A stretch of 56,186 nucleotides of DNA from the IMG/VR virus record IMGVR_UViG_3300035670_000259, positions 1-56,186 of that record, one strand, 5' to 3'. The notes beneath the pieces are model-generated. The model was given only the letters and a program-made list of their open reading frames with translations. It did not search any database and was not told the DNA's origin. Shown here in pieces: positions 52,655 through 56,186 of this stretch (positions are counted from its first letter, which is position 1; the number at the start of each line of letters is the position of its first letter). The translations under genes were made by a program, and so were the position numbers. The DNA is from a virus.

Positions 52655-54429
52655 AAATATCAATTCCTGCAACTTTTCCTGTTACTACAGTTAATAACGT
52701 CCTTGAGTTTCTTGATGGTACAAAAGAGCGTTCGCTGCTTTGTGCGCAGACTCGTGCTGGTAAGACTCTGCTTGCTACCTATGCGCTAGCAAAGATTAAG
52801 CATGACTATCCGCAAGCTATGTGCATTATTTTTGGCCCTAACCTCACAGCTTTTCCTGCTGACGTTATCTCAAAGTGTGAAAATATTCCTTCAATCTCTG
52901 ATCTTGGTATTGAAGCGCGTAGCATCAGTGGCAAGAATGAGCTGCTGTTCGCTAAAGATTGGGGAGGCTCGTCTGAGGCTTCTAACATCATCTGGGCTAT
53001 TAACGCTGACCATACTTATGTGTCTAAGTTTATTGACTCTTATCTAGAAGAGTTTACGCACAAAGAGGTATATATTGTAATCGACGAAGCGCATCTTGGC
53101 GGTGAGAAAACTTATGCACTGCTGCATGAGCTGTATCGTTATCCAAATGTTTCAGTGCTAGAAACTACAGCTACGTTTAGAAATCGTATCTATACTCCAA
53201 CGCTGCCTACTATTAATGTGCTTGCGGCTACCTCTAACTATCGTTCGCCTCTGGATGCAGAACTAGTTGAAATTTCAGAGGGCGCTAACACTTATAGCGT
53301 TAAGCATAAGCGTTTGCATGACGAGTATATTGAGCTACTTGAGAGTGAGTTTAGCGCTCCGCAAAGCCTAGTGCTAATCTCTGGTCAAAACAAAACAGAG
53401 TTTCACGCTACTGCACACTATCAAGTGCTGCAAGCAGCTCGTAAAACTGGAACGCGTGTAGGCATTCTGATCGTAAATGAAGGAGCTCCTCGTCTTACAG
53501 ACTCACAAAGCGGTGAGACTATTTTGCTTGTAAAACCTGATTCTACACAAGCAATTAAAGATGCGTCAACTCTAGTTGATCGTGCTCACTATCAGCATGG
53601 ATATGATCATATTGTAATGATTGGTCACCAAATGCTGCAGATGGGTCAAACTATTGGCGCTCTCAACTTTCCTATGACCCTGCAGCTGCTGGTTCACTCT
53701 ATGTCGTCTAATCAGCGAGCAGAGTCTATCACTCAGTGGGTTCGTACTGGCGGTATTAATATCACACGACCCCAGCGCATTGCAATGACTCGTGCTAAGT
53801 GGTCAGATGTGTGTGCTTATGTAAGTGCTAATGATGAACTAGCTCGTAGAGTGGTAAATCGCAGTCCTGCAGAAGCAATTGAAATTCTAAAGCGAGAATA
53901 TCTATCGCTCCGCACTCTGCGAGTAGAGCATGGTGCTTGGCAAGTTGCTTATGAAGAACCTGACTGGAATCGTCTTGAACCTATTACGCAGCTATTTAAA
54001 GTTCCACTGCCTGAACAGTTTCGTGAAGCAATGATTCAACGCGCTGGGCTACGTCGTAATACTACAGCACTAAATGCTTGGGTTAAAGCACAGATTAAAG
54101 AACAGCCTTGGTATCGTTCAGATATGAGCATCAATACTGTTCGATCCGTTGCAAAACTGCAGAGCGATAGGTTTGGCGGTTCAGATATTCAAGTATACAT
54201 CAATCGTGATCCTGCTTCAGAAGAATCATGGAGACGAAATGTGACCTGCTGGATTGATCCTCATAACTCTGATTTGCTAGCTATTCGATTCAGACCCTAT
54301 GAACTACCGAGCACAGGTCTTGTGCATGACTACTATGGAGAACTACGATTCTTTGGGCCTCGTGGCTATGTGCTAGTTCCCCCTACACCGGCTAGTGCTG
54401 ATAGCGCTCAGCTAGAACTAAGCTTTTAA
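52651..54429 (+). CDS. DEAH-type superfamily 2 helicase-like protein
   Basis: 592 residues. Walker A AQTRAGKTL (32-40), DEAH (145-148) in VIDEAHLGG, motif III-like LETTATFRN, and a C-terminal MIGHQMLQMGQT...QRAESITQWVR that fits motifs V and VI. Likely unwinds or translocates on nucleic acid using ATP. Not the replicative helicase type. Preceded by a predicted AbrB-like protein. Confidence 0.82.
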   Translation: MKISIPATFPVTTVNNVLEFLDGTKERSLLCAQTRAGKTLLATYALAKIKHDYPQAMCIIFGPNLTAFPADVISKCENIPSISDLGIEARSISGKNELLFAKDWGGSSEASNIIWAINADHTYVSKFIDSYLEEFTHKEVYIVIDEAHLGGEKTYALLHELYRYPNVSVLETTATFRNRIYTPTLPTINVLAATSNYRSPLDAELVEISEGANTYSVKHKRLHDEYIELLESEFSAPQSLVLISGQNKTEFHATAHYQVLQAARKTGTRVGILIVNEGAPRLTDSQSGETILLVKPDSTQAIKDASTLVDRAHYQHGYDHIVMIGHQMLQMGQTIGALNFPMTLQLLVHSMSSNQRAESITQWVRTGGINITRPQRIAMTRAKWSDVCAYVSANDELARRVVNRSPAEAIEILKREYLSLRTLRVEHGAWQVAYEEPDWNRLEPITQLFKVPLPEQFREAMIQRAGLRRNTTALNAWVKAQIKEQPWYRSDMSINTVRSVAKLQSDRFGGSDIQVYINRDPASEESWRRNVTCWIDPHNSDLLAIRFRPYELPSTGLVHDYYGELRFFGPRGYVLVPPTPASADSAQLELSF

Positions 54430-54438
54430 GGAGATACT

Positions 54439-54759
54439 ATGACAACTGAAACTAACGAACTAATTAAAGATGTGCTGCCTGCACTTGACGAACTTATTGC
54501 GCTGCTTGAGTATTATGATAACTCAACTTATAAGGCTGCAGTATCATCAATCGCAGAAGCACTTTCTCGCCGCGGACTCACTGCGTTTGATGATAAGTCA
54601 CTCTACTTTGATCCTACTCGCTGTGACGTGCACCAAGAGATTCCACGAGAAGACTGCACACAACCTTATGTGCTAAAAACGCATGTTCGCGGATACTCTA
54701 TCAATGGCGAAGTTATTCGAAAGTCTATTGTAGATTTGGCAGTTCCTGCAGACGCCTAA
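54439..54759 (+). CDS. Hypothetical protein, 106 aa
   Basis: AAGGAG site. Helical N-terminus (LPALDELIALLEYYDN), then CDVHQEIPREDCTQPYV with two Cys. Unknown. Confidence 0.65.
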   Translation: MTTETNELIKDVLPALDELIALLEYYDNSTYKAAVSSIAEALSRRGLTAFDDKSLYFDPTRCDVHQEIPREDCTQPYVLKTHVRGYSINGEVIRKSIVDLAVPADA

Positions 54760-54762
54760 GTC

Positions 54763-54791
54763 TTGCTAGAGCGCTTCATCTATGCTATATT
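54763..54791 (+). promoter_or_regulatory. Sigma70-like promoter
   Basis: TTGCTA (54763-54768), 17 bases ending ATGC, TATATT (54786-54791). Confidence 0.65.
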
Positions 54792-54813
54792 TAATGCATA
54801 GATGGAGCATACA

Positions 54814-55197
54814 ATGAATTATCGATATACAGTTACAAAAGATGCTGATAGCAGCCTTGCAGGACAGCCTGCAAGGCTAGTGCTGATGTTTGAAGAAGGC
54901 TCAGCCCTTGAAGTTTCTCTAGATGATGTTGTAGCTATTACAAATTTCAGCACAGCGCTAAAGTCAAAAGGCTATGTAAACTACTCTTATGATGATGGTA
55001 AACGCTCTTGTGACTGCTATGGCGAGGTTCAAGGCGCTCAATCGTTTTATGTGATGTGTTATGAGCCTGAAGATGATACGCTCTGGACACAGCACAATAC
55101 TGAGACGCGCAAACCTTTCAAAGACTGGGTAGAAGTTCTATCATTTATGCTGCGCAACTACTGTGACAAGATTGAGCTTATTGAAGCGATTCACTAA
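54814..55197 (+). CDS. Hypothetical protein, 127 aa
   Basis: GGAG then ATG 54814. Mixed strand/helix; CDCYGEVQGAQSFYVMCYEPEDD in the middle. Unknown. Confidence 0.65.
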   Translation: MNYRYTVTKDADSSLAGQPARLVLMFEEGSALEVSLDDVVAITNFSTALKSKGYVNYSYDDGKRSCDCYGEVQGAQSFYVMCYEPEDDTLWTQHNTETRKPFKDWVEVLSFMLRNYCDKIELIEAIH

Positions 55198-55211
55198 TAT
55201 TGGAGATGCAT

Positions 55212-55436
55212 ATGCCACTACCGCCTGGACGAAGTCCTCTGCCAAATGCATGGTTTAGTCGTTGGTTTAATACTTCAGACATACAAGAGGTTAGCATTCC
55301 TCAAGTCTCTCGTATAGAAGTTATTGACGAGCGCGGACGCTCATATGTAACGCATCATGCCGCTAATGTTATGCTAAGCCTTCAAGATGGCGGACGAACT
55401 CTTAAAATTTTTACGCAAGGAACGAAAGATGTTTGA
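55212..55436 (+). CDS. Hypothetical protein, 74 aa
   Basis: ATG 55212 chosen for spacing to GGAG (55202-55205); 55206 is possible. Pro-rich start, then strands. Overlaps the next gene by 8 bases. Confidence 0.55.
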   Translation: MPLPPGRSPLPNAWFSRWFNTSDIQEVSIPQVSRIEVIDERGRSYVTHHAANVMLSLQDGGRTLKIFTQGTKDV

Positions 55437-55731
55437 AACTAAAGCACAACGCCTTGAACGCGCTCGCCGTGATCTTGCTCAAACGCTCGCTCGTGTGGGA
55501 TATCGCGGTACTGCTAAGCGAGGATCGTCTACTCTAAAGATTGAGTCGTCTCCTAAACCTGCTGTTCCTACCTCAGACGCTATCCCTGCAAATGGCGCTC
55601 GTCGTCATCAACCGCAGTATACTGGATCAGAGCTTGCAGGAGTTGCGCTGCTGCACAAACAAGCATATGAGCCGATTCGCAAAGATAATCCTCAAGCTGC
55701 TATTGATTCAGCTAGAATGAGACGGTCATGA
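55429..55731 (+). CDS. Hypothetical basic protein, 100 aa
   Basis: ATG 55429. KAQRLERARRDLAQTLARVGYRGTAKRG helix, Pro/Ser linker, then YTGSELAGVALLHKQAYEPI. Recurring early phage protein; unknown. Confidence 0.65.
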   Translation: MFETKAQRLERARRDLAQTLARVGYRGTAKRGSSTLKIESSPKPAVPTSDAIPANGARRHQPQYTGSELAGVALLHKQAYEPIRKDNPQAAIDSARMRRS

Positions 55732-55913
55732 TTCGCTGGTACGACTATGCACTCGCCGTGCTAGCCGCAGATCTTATGCTCTCTTTCTCGCTCGCTGCAC
55801 TCGCTGCGCCGTCTCTTCTATATAGCACATTATTTGGAACTCTTGCCGGAACTGTCTACACTCTTTGGACTGTTGACTACTGTGCTTTCAGACTAAAACA
55901 GGAAACAAAATGA
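55728..55913 (+). CDS. Small membrane protein, 61 aa
   Basis: MIRWYDYALAVLAADLMLSF then a second hydrophobic stretch. Pattern MIRWYDY..A.LAADL is common in phage early regions. ATGA overlaps. Confidence 0.65.
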   Translation: MIRWYDYALAVLAADLMLSFSLAALAAPSLLYSTLFGTLAGTVYTLWTVDYCAFRLKQETK

Positions 55914-56131
55914 ACTCAGATCGTTTTACCTCTTGGGCCGAAGATATCATTGCCTATGCTAATGACCACTATGAAGAAGATGGCTGGGACTACATCATTG
56001 AATCCTTTGGAGTAGATGATGTAGTTGACCTTATTTCTTGGTGCACTTCATATGACGAAGCGCTGTTCGTTGTAGCCACTCATGCACGAATCTATGATGA
56101 ACGCCGAACTGAAGTTCAGTCGCAGATCTAA
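55910..56131 (+). CDS. Hypothetical protein, 73 aa
   Basis: Acidic, Trp-containing (WDYIIESFGVDDVVDLISWC). ATGA overlap. Recurring early phage protein; unknown. Confidence 0.6.
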   Translation: MNSDRFTSWAEDIIAYANDHYEEDGWDYIIESFGVDDVVDLISWCTSYDEALFVVATHARIYDERRTEVQSQI

Positions 56132-56142
56132 TAGAGGCTAAA

Positions 56143-56186
56143 ATGAAAACTAGACTAATTGGAGATATTCACGGCGACTTCTACAG
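56143..56186 (+). CDS. Metallophosphoesterase, N-terminal fragment
   Basis: MKTRLIGDIHGDFY, cut by the window end. GDIHGDF is the first metal motif of calcineurin-like phosphoesterases. Likely a second phosphoesterase of the phage. Confidence 0.7.
   Translation, partial: MKTRLIGDIHGDFY

Overview
The window looks like part of the genome of a large tailed double-stranded DNA phage, most likely infecting a marine alphaproteobacterium of the Rhodobacterales type. This is inferred from three things. Almost the whole window is tightly packed small genes on one strand, with start/stop overlaps. The genes are typical of big T4-like or jumbo phages: NAD+ DNA ligase, Hsp20, GroES, PstS, split polynucleotide kinase plus RNA ligase 1, a GH19 endolysin, and many tRNAs. 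Two GC-rich inserts carry small proteins of the kind common in alphaproteobacterial phages. No capsid, tail, terminase or polymerase gene lies here, so taxon and genome size cannot be read from the window.

Layout. 1-4.8 kb: a sugar-activation module (HldE-type sugar kinase end, cupin, nucleotidyltransferase-cupin fusion, methyltransferase, 2OG-Fe(II) oxygenase) mixed with UvsE repair endonuclease. 4.7-5.7 kb: a redox patch with a peroxiredoxin-like protein lacking its catalytic Cys and two glutaredoxins. 6-10 kb: NAD+ ligase without a zinc finger, small proteins, Hsp20. 10.8-25.4 kb: an RNA island with 32 recognisable tRNA genes covering all 20 amino acids plus one amber-suppressor (CTA) tRNA. 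Interspersed are alternative oxidase, methyltransferase, phosphomannomutase-like HAD, a kinase-like protein, HNH endonuclease, ornithine/lysine-type decarboxylase, several tiny ORFs and several unexplained structured RNA segments. The largest RNA is about 830 nt, rich in GNRA tetraloops and has its own promoter (GOLLD-like in size and setting). 23.55-25.22 kb is a GC-rich insert. 25.4-39.5 kb: GroES, RNase H-like YkuK protein, peroxiredoxin, porin-like protein, MazG, nucleotide-sugar dehydrogenase, PstS behind a Pho box, cytidylyltransferase, SprT-like protein, endolysin, GDP-mannose 4,6-dehydratase and an SPFH protein. 39.7-56.2 kb: a run of small early-type phage genes with a second GC-rich patch (39.96-40.73 kb), a SLOG protein, a macro-like protein, a tRNA-repair cluster (phosphatase, kinase, Toprim, Rnl1), a second kinase-like protein and a DEAH-type helicase.

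How it works together. Transcription appears to use many sigma70-like promoters with a nearly fixed 17-nt spacer, often with TGC before the -10 box. Some of these promoters imply leaderless mRNAs. The tRNA set together with the kinase/phosphatase/ligase repair genes suggests a phage that replaces and repairs host tRNAs during infection. PstS under a Pho box, alternative oxidase, peroxiredoxin/glutaredoxins, polyamine decarboxylase, MazG and the sugar-nucleotide enzymes look like auxiliary metabolic genes that keep phosphate, redox and glycan metabolism running.

The least expected items are the amber-suppressor tRNA together with an in-frame amber codon in an otherwise intact small gene, the large structured RNA and its repeated hairpin family, the nucleotidyltransferase-cupin fusion, and a perfect inverted repeat laid over the -10 box of the cytidylyltransferase promoter. 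Functions are assigned by motif recognition only; no database search was run.
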